The notes under the pieces are model-generated. The model ran no database searches. It saw only the letters and a program-made list of their open reading frames with translations, and was not told where the DNA came from. From Streptomyces kebangsaanensis (GTDB taxonomy: Bacteria > Actinomycetota > Actinomycetes > Streptomycetales > Streptomycetaceae), in assembly GCF_001906585.1 (NCBI RefSeq), contig NZ_JUJA01000096.1, positions 3,659-44,854 of the forward strand: a stretch of 41,196 bases of DNA, read 5' to 3'. The number at the start of each line of letters is the position of its first letter. Position 1 is the first letter of the stretch. This document shows, piece after piece, positions 16,580 to 24,674 of this stretch. Position numbers and translations under genes: made by a program.

Positions 16580-17296
16580 CTATTGCCTTCCGAGAATCGG
16601 CGCGTACAGCCGGTGCAGCAGCCACTCTGCTGACTGTGCAGTGTGGCGCAGATGCTTGAGAGTCACAGCGTCGTCTTCTTGATCGCTCAGATCGATCACC
16701 CAGGCTTCGAGCTGACGCATGGTCATGTTGCGGGCAGCCGCCCGCGCGCCGAACGTCTTTCCCTTCGCCCGGACCGCCGCGGCGTCCTCGGGGTGCTCAC
16801 GCAGCCAGTCGTACGCCTTGGTGAAATCACGGCGGTGAGTGCGCAGACGCTCGCGCAGGTTCTCCGCCACACCTATGTACAGCGGTGAGGAAAACACCGG
16901 GGAGGCCATTTCCAGGATGGTGGCCATCACCCGCCGCCGCTCCTGGTTGTCCAGCGAGTCCATGAGTATCGCCAGACGCTTGTCCTCCTCCGCGGGGGAA
17001 GTGCCGGCTTCCTCGTCGGGCTGTCGCAGCGGCGTATCGAGTTCGAGGTCGCCCTCCCATGCAGCGCCGTAGGAACCGCGTCCGCGCAAGGCGATCGGCA
17101 GCGGCTCGTAGTAGCCCGCGTACCTTCTGAGCAACCGCAGGAAGCCCTCGATGGCTTGATCGCCCTGCGGGCTGGGCTGCATCTTCCAGTCATGCGGACT
17201 CGCCCTAAAGCTCACATACCAGGCGTACAGACCGGGAGTCTCAGGCGCTTCGTCGACGTCCAGCATGGAGTAGCGGCTATGCGAGAGAGTGTTCAA
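16580..17296 (-). CDS. GIY-YIG nuclease superfamily protein
   Basis: 238 residues from a TTG at 17296 that has GAGGAA 8 nt upstream; an ATG at 17266 is an alternative. The GIY-like strand is GLYAWY at 22-27 and the YIG strand is LYIG near 139-142, followed by the conserved Arg-rich helix ENLRERL and the metal-ligand-type Glu in QLEAWVIDL (E197). About 110 residues are inserted between the GIY and YIG elements, far more than usual. GIY-YIG enzymes make single-strand nicks or, as dimers, double-strand breaks. It is the first gene of the minus-strand block and could be a nuclease effector or a structural variant. The key residues seem present, so catalysis is plausible. Confidence 0.82.
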   Translation of the reverse strand: MNTLSHSRYSMLDVDEAPETPGLYAWYVSFRASPHDWKMQPSPQGDQAIEGFLRLLRRYAGYYEPLPIALRGRGSYGAAWEGDLELDTPLRQPDEEAGTSPAEEDKRLAILMDSLDNQERRRVMATILEMASPVFSSPLYIGVAENLRERLRTHRRDFTKAYDWLREHPEDAAAVRAKGKTFGARAAARNMTMRQLEAWVIDLSDQEDDAVTLKHLRHTAQSAEWLLHRLYAPILGRQ

Positions 17297-18111
17297 GGCC
17301 GATGTTCCTCATTCACCATGCGTGGGGAACATTCAGCCCGACCGTGCCCCCTTGAGCAATACCGCTCGCGCGGTGCGACCGGGTTGCGGGCAGGCTGGCT
17401 GGACTCGTCTGTGCAGGCATGCCGTTACGCAGCGGAGCGCCATTAGGGATCTTGGCGTATACGTGCACTGATACTCGATCCTCTCCCCCGGACGCGGCAG
17501 CGCCCCCGCAGGTTGCACCTGCAGCGATTTGTGAAAAATTTAGCGTAGACGATCACACTGACACGCAGGACTCCCAGAAGGTTGCCCTCGGATACCGGAC
17601 CGTACTCAAGCACGGCGACCCTTGGGGACCTCGGACTGCATCCACCGCTGCGTGGGCGACATGCGACCTTTACCTCGATCAAGGCTGCCACCTACAGGAA
17701 CGGCAGGCGTCGACCGCCTTCCAACGGGACACCGACTGCTCAGCCCGGGCCCCCTGCTGCATCCGCATGTGACTCGTGCGCCTGTCGCCTTCCATGGCAG
17801 GAACCGCAACACCCACCCCACCCCAGAAGCTTGACCGTTACACCTTTCACAATATGATCACATCATTGTCGCATGCGCCAGGCGCGCACAGTACGAGGTT
17901 GCGGCGCACCCGGACGATGAGATGATCTGCGGGCCGTGAGGGGAGGGCAGCAGTAGCACTACCCGGTCCTACGGCTTGGCGGCTGTCTCGACCGGCTCCG
18001 CCTGGAGTGCCAGGTGCTGGGCAGCCGCTCCCGCTTCATGCCCGCGGAAGACTTGGCGACTCGTCCGGTCGCTGCGGCAGCCCTCTGCCGGGCCGCAAAG
18101 CGCAGATACGA
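17297..18111. other. Long intergenic region between the dnd operon and the associated operon
   Basis: About 800 bp with no gene supported. It must hold the promoter of the GIY-YIG operon; weak minus-strand candidates are TTGCTC with TGAATG in the 17330-17360 region, and an AT-rich stretch at about 17530-17550. The base composition is more AT-rich than the flanks around 17525-17550 and 17830-17880. The short open frames on both strands lack RBSs and family resemblance. See also the plus-strand promoter candidate at 17831. Confidence 0.5.
17831..17858 (+). promoter_or_regulatory. Candidate sigma-70-type promoter on the plus strand
   Basis: TTGACC at 17831-17836 and TATGAT at 17853-17858 are separated by 16 bp, close to the housekeeping consensus. 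No open reading frame follows. A transcript would begin near 17865 and could end at the bidirectional hairpin at 18112-18144, which would make a roughly 280-nt non-coding RNA convergent with dndE. A small dyad (ATGAT-CAC-ATCAT) overlaps the -10. Confidence 0.4.
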
Positions 18112-18144
18112 CGATCCCCCCAGACGGTTTGCCTGGGGGGATCG
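18112..18144 (-). terminator. Terminator hairpin after dndE
   Basis: A perfect 12-bp stem (18112-18123 with 18133-18144) around a 9-base loop, 12 bp beyond the dndE stop. There is no clear T-tract. It could also stop plus-strand transcription. Confidence 0.8.
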
Positions 18145-18156
18145 AACAGAGGTGCG

Positions 18157-18537
18157 TCAGGCGGGCACGACGGCGCCTACCAGACCTTCGATTGTGGCCA
18201 TCTGCTTGTCGGCGCCGAGGTAGCCGATGCCGCGATGCAGATGGACCGTCAGGATGCGCTGGATGTTGTCGTCGGTGGGTTCTTCGCCTATGGCGACGCA
18301 ACGCTGTTTGAGCAAGGCCAGGTAGACGTCGCCGTGCTGGCCGGCGAAGGTCTTCCAGCTCATCTCAACGTTGGAGTCGGTGACGATGTCCTTCACCAGC
18401 GGGGTGGAGGGGTCTTTCAGTGACAGCAGCAGCGCCCAGCGGCACAGCACGTTCCACTGGGTGATGCCGGTGGTGCGCTTGAGGTAGATCAGCCGGTCCT
18501 TGGCCGGCTGGGACAGGCGGACGTTGTCAACCGGCAT
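18157..18537 (-). CDS. dndE: DNA sulfur modification protein DndE
   Basis: 126 residues from the ATG at 18537, chosen because AGGAG lies just upstream; a GTG at 18552 is in frame but that RBS would then be inside the gene. The product (start MPVDNVRLSQPAKDRLIYLK, WNVLCRWALLLSL, later HLHRGIGYLGAD) matches DndE, the small protein reported to bind nicked DNA and to act with DndC and DndD in phosphorothioation. It overlaps dndD by 11 bp and is the last gene of the dndBCDE operon, followed by a hairpin. The near-C-terminal HRGIGYL motif is typical of the family. Confidence 0.95.
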   Translation of the reverse strand: MPVDNVRLSQPAKDRLIYLKRTTGITQWNVLCRWALLLSLKDPSTPLVKDIVTDSNVEMSWKTFAGQHGDVYLALLKQRCVAIGEEPTDDNIQRILTVHLHRGIGYLGADKQMATIEGLVGAVVPA

Positions 18538-20554
18538 GCTGTGCTCCTGCACTCCACCAGTAACCCTCGACGACGGCGGTGGTGAACTCGGTGTCGTCGT
18601 GGACGAGCGTGTAGGTGTGGGCGACGAACTTCTTCAAACGGCTCAGCAGGTACTCGTCGATCTCCTCGTCGGTGGACAAAAGGAGGACTTGGTCGCTGGC
18701 GTTGGGGAAGTAGCGGTCGACGAGGTGTTCGCGGTGGCGGCTGTCGAGTCGACCCAGGGGGGTGTCAATGACGCTGGGCAGCCGGTTGCCGGCGACCCGC
18801 ATCAGGCCCCACAGCAGCGAGACGGCCAGGAGCTGCCGCTCGCCGGCGCTCAGGCGTGCGGGGTCGATGGGCTCGCCGTCGGCGTCGGCAAGGGTGAGGG
18901 TGAACTTATCGGTGTCGATGCGCAAGTCATGCACGAGAGCCTGCTTGCGCATGAGGACCTTGAAGCTTTGCAGGACGGCCACTTCGAGCCGGCTGATGTG
19001 CCGTTCAAGGAGTGCGGAGCCGAAACGCTCGAGAGTGTTGCGGGCCTTCTCGGAGTACTTGATTATCCGCTCGACTTCTTCCGCTTTGACCTTGGTGCGG
19101 ACGAACTCCTTGTGGGCACGCTCCAGCAGGGTGGTGACGTGCTCGCGGCGCCGCTTGAGGTCCTCCAGCTTGGCCGCGGCACGGTCGCGGGCCGCCTCGC
19201 GGCGGGCGACCTCCACGATCTGCTCATCCCGGGCCACCTGCAGGGCCTCGACCTTGTCCTGGGCGGGAACGCCAGCGAGCTGTCGGTCCAGCTGGTCCAG
19301 TTGCTCGGCAAGTTCCGCGGCGCTGTGCAGCAGCTGCGCGGAGCGCTTGGTGTCCCGCTGGAGCAGTTCGTCGAGGATGGTGAGCTGGGCCAGTGCGTCG
19401 TGGGGCAGCCGCAGATCCACCGGCAGCTGCGTCTTGGCGGCGCGCTCGGCGCGGTCGTCGTCCAGTCGCTTGATGAACTCGGCGCGGACGGCGTCGGGCA
19501 TCAGCTCCAGCAGCCACCGGTCGCGCTCCTCCAGGACCTCAAGGACCTGGGCGGACTGCTGGGCTTCCTGCTCGCTCCTGGCTTGCCGGCGCACGTCGTC
19601 CAGGAGCGGCTTGACCATCAGCAGCGGCAGGGGTCCTGCGGCGAGCTGCGTGAGCTCCGTGCGCACCTGAGCCAGGTGGGCGAGGGTCTGCTTCTTGTCG
19701 TTCTCCAGCTCGACGCGCCGGGTGAACAGCTCGCCGCCCTCGTCGGCGAACGCCTTCTCCAGGCTCTCCAGCTTGCGCTGCGCCTTGCCGAGCTCGCTGC
19801 GGGACTGGGCGAGTTCCTGATGGGCGATGTCGTACTGGGACAGCACCGCCTCGCGTTCGGCTTCCTGGGTGCGGATGTTGTCCAGGAGGTGTTGTTCTTC
19901 GTCGGAGAGCTTCTGGCGCCGCTGCAGGGCCAGAAGGTCGTTGCGTAGCTGCTGGACGGTGCTGACGCCGAGCAGGGAGTGCACGGCGGACTCGATGACG
20001 GACGCTGCCCGTTCGGGGTTGGCCAGCGATTCGATCTTCTCGCCGTCGAAGAAGGCGAGGGAGGCGATCTCCAGCGGCAGCAGGGACTCGACGTGGTCGG
20101 CCCAGCCCTCGCTGAGCAGGCGGTTGAACTTCTCCTCTGGCGCCGCGTTGCGCCGCGTCTTCACCCGCTCGCCGTAGGTCTCGTCAACGTAGACGTTGAG
20201 GAACTCTTTGAGGGTTTTGCCGCTGATGTGCCAGCTGCGGACGATACGGTAGTAGTGCTCGTGCCCACCGGTCATGACGGTGAACTCGAGGGTGATGGCA
20301 GAGCCGCGGCTGGGGTCGGCCTTGCGGTTGATGCTCTCCCGCAGGTATGTCTCGTACGCCTTGGTGCCGCGGCCGCTGCAGCGGGCACGGTTGCCGTAGA
20401 GCGCCAGCTGGATGGCGTCGAGCAGAGTCGTCTTGCCGCACCCGTTCAGCCCGCCGATCAAGATGATCGGCTTGTTCTTCTTGGGGGTGAGGTCGAGAGA
20501 CTGCTTTCCGCGGTAGGCCCCGAATTCTTCGAGGGTGATCTTACGCAGGAGCAT
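18527..20554 (-). CDS. dndD: DNA sulfur modification ATPase DndD
   Basis: 675 residues. Walker A GGLNGCGKTT is at 34-43, long coiled coils fill the middle, the ABC signature LSAGERQ is near 568 and Walker B LPSVIDTP near 592. DndD is an SMC/Rad50-like ATPase thought to reshape or nick DNA so that sulfur can be inserted. FFDGEKIESLA near 170 is a typical DndD signature. The gene overlaps dndC by 14 bp upstream and dndE by 11 bp downstream, so the complex subunits are translated together. No CxxC zinc hook is seen, unlike the second DndD-like ATPase at 7866-9923. Confidence 0.96.
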   Translation of the reverse strand: MLLRKITLEEFGAYRGKQSLDLTPKKNKPIILIGGLNGCGKTTLLDAIQLALYGNRARCSGRGTKAYETYLRESINRKADPSRGSAITLEFTVMTGGHEHYYRIVRSWHISGKTLKEFLNVYVDETYGERVKTRRNAAPEEKFNRLLSEGWADHVESLLPLEIASLAFFDGEKIESLANPERAASVIESAVHSLLGVSTVQQLRNDLLALQRRQKLSDEEQHLLDNIRTQEAEREAVLSQYDIAHQELAQSRSELGKAQRKLESLEKAFADEGGELFTRRVELENDKKQTLAHLAQVRTELTQLAAGPLPLLMVKPLLDDVRRQARSEQEAQQSAQVLEVLEERDRWLLELMPDAVRAEFIKRLDDDRAERAAKTQLPVDLRLPHDALAQLTILDELLQRDTKRSAQLLHSAAELAEQLDQLDRQLAGVPAQDKVEALQVARDEQIVEVARREAARDRAAAKLEDLKRRREHVTTLLERAHKEFVRTKVKAEEVERIIKYSEKARNTLERFGSALLERHISRLEVAVLQSFKVLMRKQALVHDLRIDTDKFTLTLADADGEPIDPARLSAGERQLLAVSLLWGLMRVAGNRLPSVIDTPLGRLDSRHREHLVDRYFPNASDQVLLLSTDEEIDEYLLSRLKKFVAHTYTLVHDDTEFTTAVVEGYWWSAGAQHAG

Positions 20555-22121
20555 CGAGTTCGTTTTCGTCGTCGAAGGTCAGGTTCTCGGCGATTTCGTC
20601 GCGCCACTTCTTCTTGCGCGTAGCGAATTCCACGGCGTCTTCGTGGTTTTCGTAGTAGCCCTTCTGCACGGCCTGCTCGAGTGCCTGGAAGAGGCCGGAA
20701 CGGCGAGCCATGGTGCGGTACTTCCGCTCGACGGCGAGGAGTTCGCGGACCATGTTGTAGTGCAGGTCATCGCCCTCGCACACCTGCTTGAGGACATCCA
20801 TCTCATCGGAGCCCATGACGAGCTGCTCGTCGAGCGGGCCTCCCGGGAAGGGCTCGCCGGTAGACTCCTGGTAGATCCGCGGCAGGCTGTCTTCGACCTC
20901 GTGCTTGTCGAACACCCAGATCCGACGGATCTCGTGCAGTTCCTCGAGCGTGACCAGTTCGATGTTCTTAACGTGTTCGGGAGCGTGGGCACGGATCCAG
21001 GTCTGGGCCCTCAGCAGTTCCTCCAGCCACTCTTCGCGGTAGGACTGCAGGTAGGGACCGTGGATGGCGCCGTCGTTGAACAGCATCACCTTGCCGTTCA
21101 TCCGGCGGAAGTCACGAGCCGGCTTGTCCGGGCGCGGGAAGGGTGCCTTGCGGCCGGGCGGAAGGTCGGGGTCGCCCTCCTGGTAGTGGCCGAAGGGCGC
21201 ATCGAGCTTGTTCCGCAGCTCCAGCAGAGGGAGCATCCACTCCTTTTCCTCGTCGTTCTGGATCATGGCGGACATGGACTTGTCCTCTTCGACGAGGGTG
21301 CAGGTCCAGCAGCCGAAGCGGCTAGAGCCGCAGGAGGGGGTGCTGGAGTCGACCACGAGCGGGCATTCACCGTCGCCGGAGGCGCCCTGGTACATGGTGA
21401 GCAGGTCCTGATTGTTGTAGCCCCATGGGTTGGGCTTTTGCATTAGGAACTCCCACACGTCGTCGTTGGTCCAGTCCTCAACGGGGCTGTAGACGAGGGA
21501 GTTCGGCAGGTTGGCGTTGGGTGAGAGGCGGTCGCGGACACGTCGCTTCTCGTGCTTTTCCATGGCGCGGGCGCGGGCTTGGCTTTCCGCCTTGCGGATA
21601 CCCAGCACCATGATCGCCTCGCCGTGGGCGGCGACCACACTGCGGATGAAGGCGTTCGACGGCTTGATCTTCAGGCGTTCAGTGCACCAGCGGAACTTCG
21701 GGCGCGGGGCGGGATAGCCACGGCCGATCAGGTTCACCCAGAAGGTGTCCTTTATCTCCGGGGTGAGGCGGTGCGGCTTGATCGGCAGGTCCTGTGCCTG
21801 TGCCGCATTCTGCATGGTGCCCAGCGAGGCGGACACCCAGGCAGCGACGACCGGGTTCTCCACGAGGGTGTCGGTGCTGATGACATGCACGGTCTTGGTG
21901 CGCTGCCCGGCGGGCAGGTCTTTGAGGGCCATCCACACCAGCTGCAGGACGGCGGTGGAGTCCTTGCCGCCGCTGTAGCCGATGACCCAGGGCACCTGGT
22001 CGGCGGTGTAGAGCTCGCGGATTTCTGCCGTCAGCTCCGCGATGACCTCTTCCAGCGATCGCCCATTGAACGGCTTGCGTCGTACGGGGGTGATCGGGAG
22101 ATTCAAAGGAATGGTGCTCAT
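20541..22121 (-). CDS. dndC: DNA sulfur modification protein DndC (PP-loop, Fe-S)
   Basis: 526 residues from the ATG at 22121, which overlaps the dndB stop (ATGA); the frame is open further upstream but that part lies within dndB and is not protein-like. The ATP-pyrophosphatase PP-loop SGGKDS is at 50-55, in the PAPS-reductase/ATP-sulfurylase fold. Cysteines at about 146, 253, 264, 271 and 274 (including CGSSRFGCWTC) are the expected Fe-S ligands. DndC activates the DNA backbone and receives sulfur mobilised by DndA. YSPVEDWTNDDVWEFL near 211 is typical of the fold. All key residues appear intact. Confidence 0.97.
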   Translation of the reverse strand: MSTIPLNLPITPVRRKPFNGRSLEEVIAELTAEIRELYTADQVPWVIGYSGGKDSTAVLQLVWMALKDLPAGQRTKTVHVISTDTLVENPVVAAWVSASLGTMQNAAQAQDLPIKPHRLTPEIKDTFWVNLIGRGYPAPRPKFRWCTERLKIKPSNAFIRSVVAAHGEAIMVLGIRKAESQARARAMEKHEKRRVRDRLSPNANLPNSLVYSPVEDWTNDDVWEFLMQKPNPWGYNNQDLLTMYQGASGDGECPLVVDSSTPSCGSSRFGCWTCTLVEEDKSMSAMIQNDEEKEWMLPLLELRNKLDAPFGHYQEGDPDLPPGRKAPFPRPDKPARDFRRMNGKVMLFNDGAIHGPYLQSYREEWLEELLRAQTWIRAHAPEHVKNIELVTLEELHEIRRIWVFDKHEVEDSLPRIYQESTGEPFPGGPLDEQLVMGSDEMDVLKQVCEGDDLHYNMVRELLAVERKYRTMARRSGLFQALEQAVQKGYYENHEDAVEFATRKKKWRDEIAENLTFDDENELDAPA

Positions 22122-23257
22122 GCATCGCCTCGCAGGTAAGCATCTTCCACGCGCTGCTCTTCCGGGCTCAGCTCCAGGCCCAGACGCTTTCGCAAGTAAT
22201 TGACAGTAAGTGTCACGTTTTGGTGGCTCTTGGAGACGCGGCCACCGACGATGGCCCGCCCTTCCCAGTCGGTGTTCGACCGTGCCCAGTCCACGTCCTT
22301 CAGCGGGGCCAGCCGTTTCTTCCACTGTGCGGGCTTCGCGGTCTCGCGAAGGATTGCGTTGCCGACCCGACCGAGTGCGTGCAGAGCGATGCCGTGGCTG
22401 TGGATGAAGTCCCGGCGCATCTCCTGAGCGGACAGCTGCTTCTGGCGGACCAGAGCCCACTCGGGAAGCGCTGCGTCGATAGTCTCCCAGAACGCCTGGG
22501 CCAGGGCGGTGGCCTCGTCCTGCTTGAGCTCGAGGCCCTGCAGCAGGGAGCGGTTGCCGTAGTACAGGGCGCTGAGGGTGAACAGCTTGCGGGAGCGGGC
22601 CGACAGGGTGCTCTTTTCCATCTCGACGAAGCCCTTGAAGATGGCGGAGCGTTCCGTGAGGGCGCGGGTGATCTGGGCGTTGACGTCCCGGTGGTCATAC
22701 AGCACGCCGATGGAGCGGGCCGGCCGCACCGCGTGCCGGTTGAGGTCGGCGAACATCTGCTGCGACCGGGCAAGACCCGCGTCATGGAAGAAGACGACTG
22801 CGATTGTCTCATCCCCCAAGTCGGGGTCTTCCTTGAGAGCGAGTTCGATGGCTGCGCGGCGGTGCTGCCCGTCGTTGATGAGGAAGCGCGCATCCATGGG
22901 GATGCGCAGCTGCCCGGTACGGTGTGCTGGGCCTTCGTCTCCCTGGCTTTCGAAGACCATGTCTCCGTCCACCGACGCGGTCAGGGCACTGAAGACGTAG
23001 TCGTCGGGGTTGTCCAGGATGTACCGGGCCAGTGCGGGAAGCCGCCCCTTGTTCAATACACGTTGGGCTCTCAGCTCGGCCGAAAGATCATCTTCATCGA
23101 AGAGGAAGATCTTCGGGATGAGCCGCAAGGGACACATCGAGGCGTAAAACTCTCGTCCCGCCTGCACTCCACGAATGGCAGGGAACGTGTATTCAAAGCC
23201 AGTTGACGCTCGCGAGACAGCCCGCCCCGCAGCCTTGCTCGCCGCTTCAGTCTGCAC
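22118..23257 (-). CDS. dndB: DNA sulfur modification protein DndB (DGQHR repressor)
   Basis: 379 residues from a GTG at 23257. DGQHRRA lies at about 129-135; the later FADLNRHAVRP segment is also characteristic. DndB is known as a transcriptional repressor of the dnd operon and affects the frequency and site choice of modification. No RBS precedes the GTG and a -10-like TACAGT ends only 6 bp upstream, so the mRNA may be leaderless. A palindromic operator candidate lies at 23273-23292, just upstream, which fits autorepression. It is the first gene of dndBCDE and ends in an ATGA overlap with dndC. Confidence 0.96.
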   Translation of the reverse strand: MQTEAASKAAGRAVSRASTGFEYTFPAIRGVQAGREFYASMCPLRLIPKIFLFDEDDLSAELRAQRVLNKGRLPALARYILDNPDDYVFSALTASVDGDMVFESQGDEGPAHRTGQLRIPMDARFLINDGQHRRAAIELALKEDPDLGDETIAVVFFHDAGLARSQQMFADLNRHAVRPARSIGVLYDHRDVNAQITRALTERSAIFKGFVEMEKSTLSARSRKLFTLSALYYGNRSLLQGLELKQDEATALAQAFWETIDAALPEWALVRQKQLSAQEMRRDFIHSHGIALHALGRVGNAILRETAKPAQWKKRLAPLKDVDWARSNTDWEGRAIVGGRVSKSHQNVTLTVNYLRKRLGLELSPEEQRVEDAYLRGDA

Positions 23258-23263
23258 AGCGGA

Positions 23264-23269
23264 ACTGTA
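23264..23269 (-). promoter_or_regulatory. Candidate -10 of the dndBCDE promoter (leaderless)
   Basis: TACAGT on the minus strand, 6 bp before the GTG of dndB. If transcription starts at the usual distance, the message begins at or next to the start codon. The expected -35 area (23287-23292) falls inside the palindromic region and is not a consensus match. Confidence 0.45.
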
Positions 23270-23272
23270 GCG

Positions 23273-23292
23273 TACGTGACTAGGGAAACGTA
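23273..23292. promoter_or_regulatory. Operator candidate 1, TACGT-N10-ACGTA
   Basis: TACGT at 23273-23277 and ACGTA at 23288-23292 form a 20-bp dyad covering the probable -10/-35 spacer of dndB. The same spaced dyad recurs at 23470. TACG/CGTA half sites resemble those I recall for the Salmonella DndB operator; that match needs checking. Confidence 0.7.
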
Positions 23293-23314
23293 CGTTGCTC
23301 TCGTTTCAACGTAC
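23290..23314. promoter_or_regulatory. Operator candidate 2, GTACGTTG-N9-CAACGTAC
   Basis: A perfect 8-bp inverted repeat with a 9-bp spacer, overlapping the right half of operator 1. Its left arm is part of the palindrome AACGTACGTT (23287-23296). A further lone ACGTACG lies at 23331. The overlap could allow cooperative or alternative binding. Confidence 0.6.
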
Positions 23315-23397
23315 CCGTGCGTGGGAGGTGACGTACGACGCCCCCGGTGGGCACACAGCTGGCTGCCAGCAGGAAGAAGCGGACAGCTCCTGCCGTT

Positions 23398-23440
23398 GAC
23401 ACCGTCCAAGCAGCTTCTGCTGTAGACACCTTCCAAGCAG
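23398..23440. repeat. Direct repeat pair in the dndA-dndB intergenic region
   Basis: GACACCGTCCAAGCAG (23398-23413) and GACACCTTCCAAGCAG (23425-23440) differ at one base and are 27 bp apart. The first copy overlaps TTGACA (23396-23401), a possible -35 for dndA. It may bind a second regulator. Confidence 0.55.
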
Positions 23441-23469
23441 ATAGTTTCGTGCGGCAGGAGTGCAGCGTG

Positions 23470-23489
23470 TACGTTAATCACTTGACGTA
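23470..23489. promoter_or_regulatory. Operator candidate 3, TACGT-N10-ACGTA, near dndA
   Basis: TACGT at 23470-23474 and ACGTA at 23485-23489 have the same half sites and the same 10-bp spacing as operator 1. It lies about 40 bp before the dndA start, so the same repressor may control both divergent transcripts. Confidence 0.7.
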
Positions 23490-23531
23490 CGCAGTGGCGT
23501 GGGACGGGCACAGAGGCGGGTGAGCGCCGTG

Positions 23532-24674
23532 GTGGCGTATCTGGATGTGGCGGCGACGACGCGGGTGGACCCGAGGGTCGCCGAGGTCGTCCTGCACTGG
23601 ATGACGGAAGACTTCGGCAACGCCGGCAGCCGCACCCACGAGTACGGAGCCCGCGCCAAGAAGGCGGTACAGCAAGCTCGTTCCTTCCTCGCCGACACGG
23701 TCAACGCCAAGACCGAAGAGATGATCTTCACCAGCGGGGCAACGGAGTCCAACAACATCGCGCTGCTCGGACTCGCCCCCTACGGCGAGAAAACCAGCAG
23801 GAAGCACATCATCACCTCCGCCATCGAGCACAAAGCCGTCATCGAGCCCCTCCTGCACTTGCAGGAAACCCGCGGCTTTGAGGTCGACTTCCTCCAGCCC
23901 GGCTCCTCCGGCCGCATCTCCGTCGAGGCGATACTGGAGCGGCTGCGCCCCGACACCCTCGCCGTGTCACTGATGCACGTGAACAACGAGACCGGTGTCA
24001 TCCAGCCCGTCGCCGAGCTCGCCGAGAAACTGCGCACCACGCCGACCTACCTCCACGTCGACGCCGCTCAGGGATACGGCAAGGTCCCGGGTGATCTGAC
24101 GGCTCCGATCGATCTGATCAGCATCAGCGGCCACAAGATCGGAGCGCCGAAGGGCATCGGGGCCCTCGTGACACGACGTCGAGGATGGGACAAGGTGCCG
24201 CTTGAGCCCATCATGTTCGGCGGCGGCCAGGAGAGGAAGCTGCGTCCCGGCACTCTCCCCGTTCCCCTGATCATGGGCTTCTACGAGGCCACTAAGATCT
24301 TCCACGAGAGCCGGGAGAACTGGGAGCGCGAGGCGCGAGCGATGCGCGAGCGGATCTTGGAGGCGCTCGGCAAGACACGCTTCCGTCTCAATGGAGACCA
24401 GACGCACACGGTCCCGCACATCCTCAATGTCACTTTCGACCAGCTCAACGCTGAAGCACTGATCGTCCGGCTCAAGGACCAGGTCGCCATTGCAACAGGA
24501 TCGGCGTGCACCAGCGCCTCCTACACCCCCAGCCACGTGCTTAAGGCGATGGGCCTCCCCGACGACGTGGCCGCCAACGGGCTGCGGTTTTCCTGGTTTC
24601 CTCCGCAGACGAGGGATTTCGACCCGCTGCCCATCGCCGAGACCATCGCCCACATGCAGCCTCAGGAAAACTGA
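23532..24674 (+). CDS. dndA: Cysteine desulfurase DndA
   Basis: 380 residues from the GTG at 23532, which has GGTGAG 7 nt upstream; GTGs at 23529 and 23499 are also in frame. It is a class V PLP enzyme (IscS/NifS type) that takes sulfur from cysteine and supplies it to the Dnd machinery. The PLP lysine is in SGHKIGAPKG (about K202) and the catalytic cysteine in GSACTSAS (about C326). The GATESNN motif near 69 and the HVDAAQ motif near 175 are intact. The gene is divergent from dndBCDE, as in S. lividans, and ends directly against the stop of the convergent methyltransferase-like gene. Confidence 0.96.
   Translation: MAYLDVAATTRVDPRVAEVVLHWMTEDFGNAGSRTHEYGARAKKAVQQARSFLADTVNAKTEEMIFTSGATESNNIALLGLAPYGEKTSRKHIITSAIEHKAVIEPLLHLQETRGFEVDFLQPGSSGRISVEAILERLRPDTLAVSLMHVNNETGVIQPVAELAEKLRTTPTYLHVDAAQGYGKVPGDLTAPIDLISISGHKIGAPKGIGALVTRRRGWDKVPLEPIMFGGGQERKLRPGTLPVPLIMGFYEATKIFHESRENWEREARAMRERILEALGKTRFRLNGDQTHTVPHILNVTFDQLNAEALIVRLKDQVAIATGSACTSASYTPSHVLKAMGLPDDVAANGLRFSWFPPQTRDFDPLPIAETIAHMQPQEN

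Noticed and set aside
2187..17296. Presence of canonical dndF, dndG, dndH
   Set aside because: None of the products shows the DptF/G/H features expected; the helicase is of a different type.
17460..17475. GTATAC/GTGCAC palindromes upstream of the GIY-YIG operon
   Set aside because: Too short and isolated to call an operator; no second copy nearby.
17419..17772. Plus-strand frame in the 17.3-18.1 kb gap
   Set aside because: Irregular codon bias, no RBS and no domain; treated as intergenic.
22122..22460. N-terminal extension of DndC
   Set aside because: It overlaps dndB, reads as Arg/Gly/Pro-rich shadow sequence, and known DndC proteins start near MSTIPLNL.
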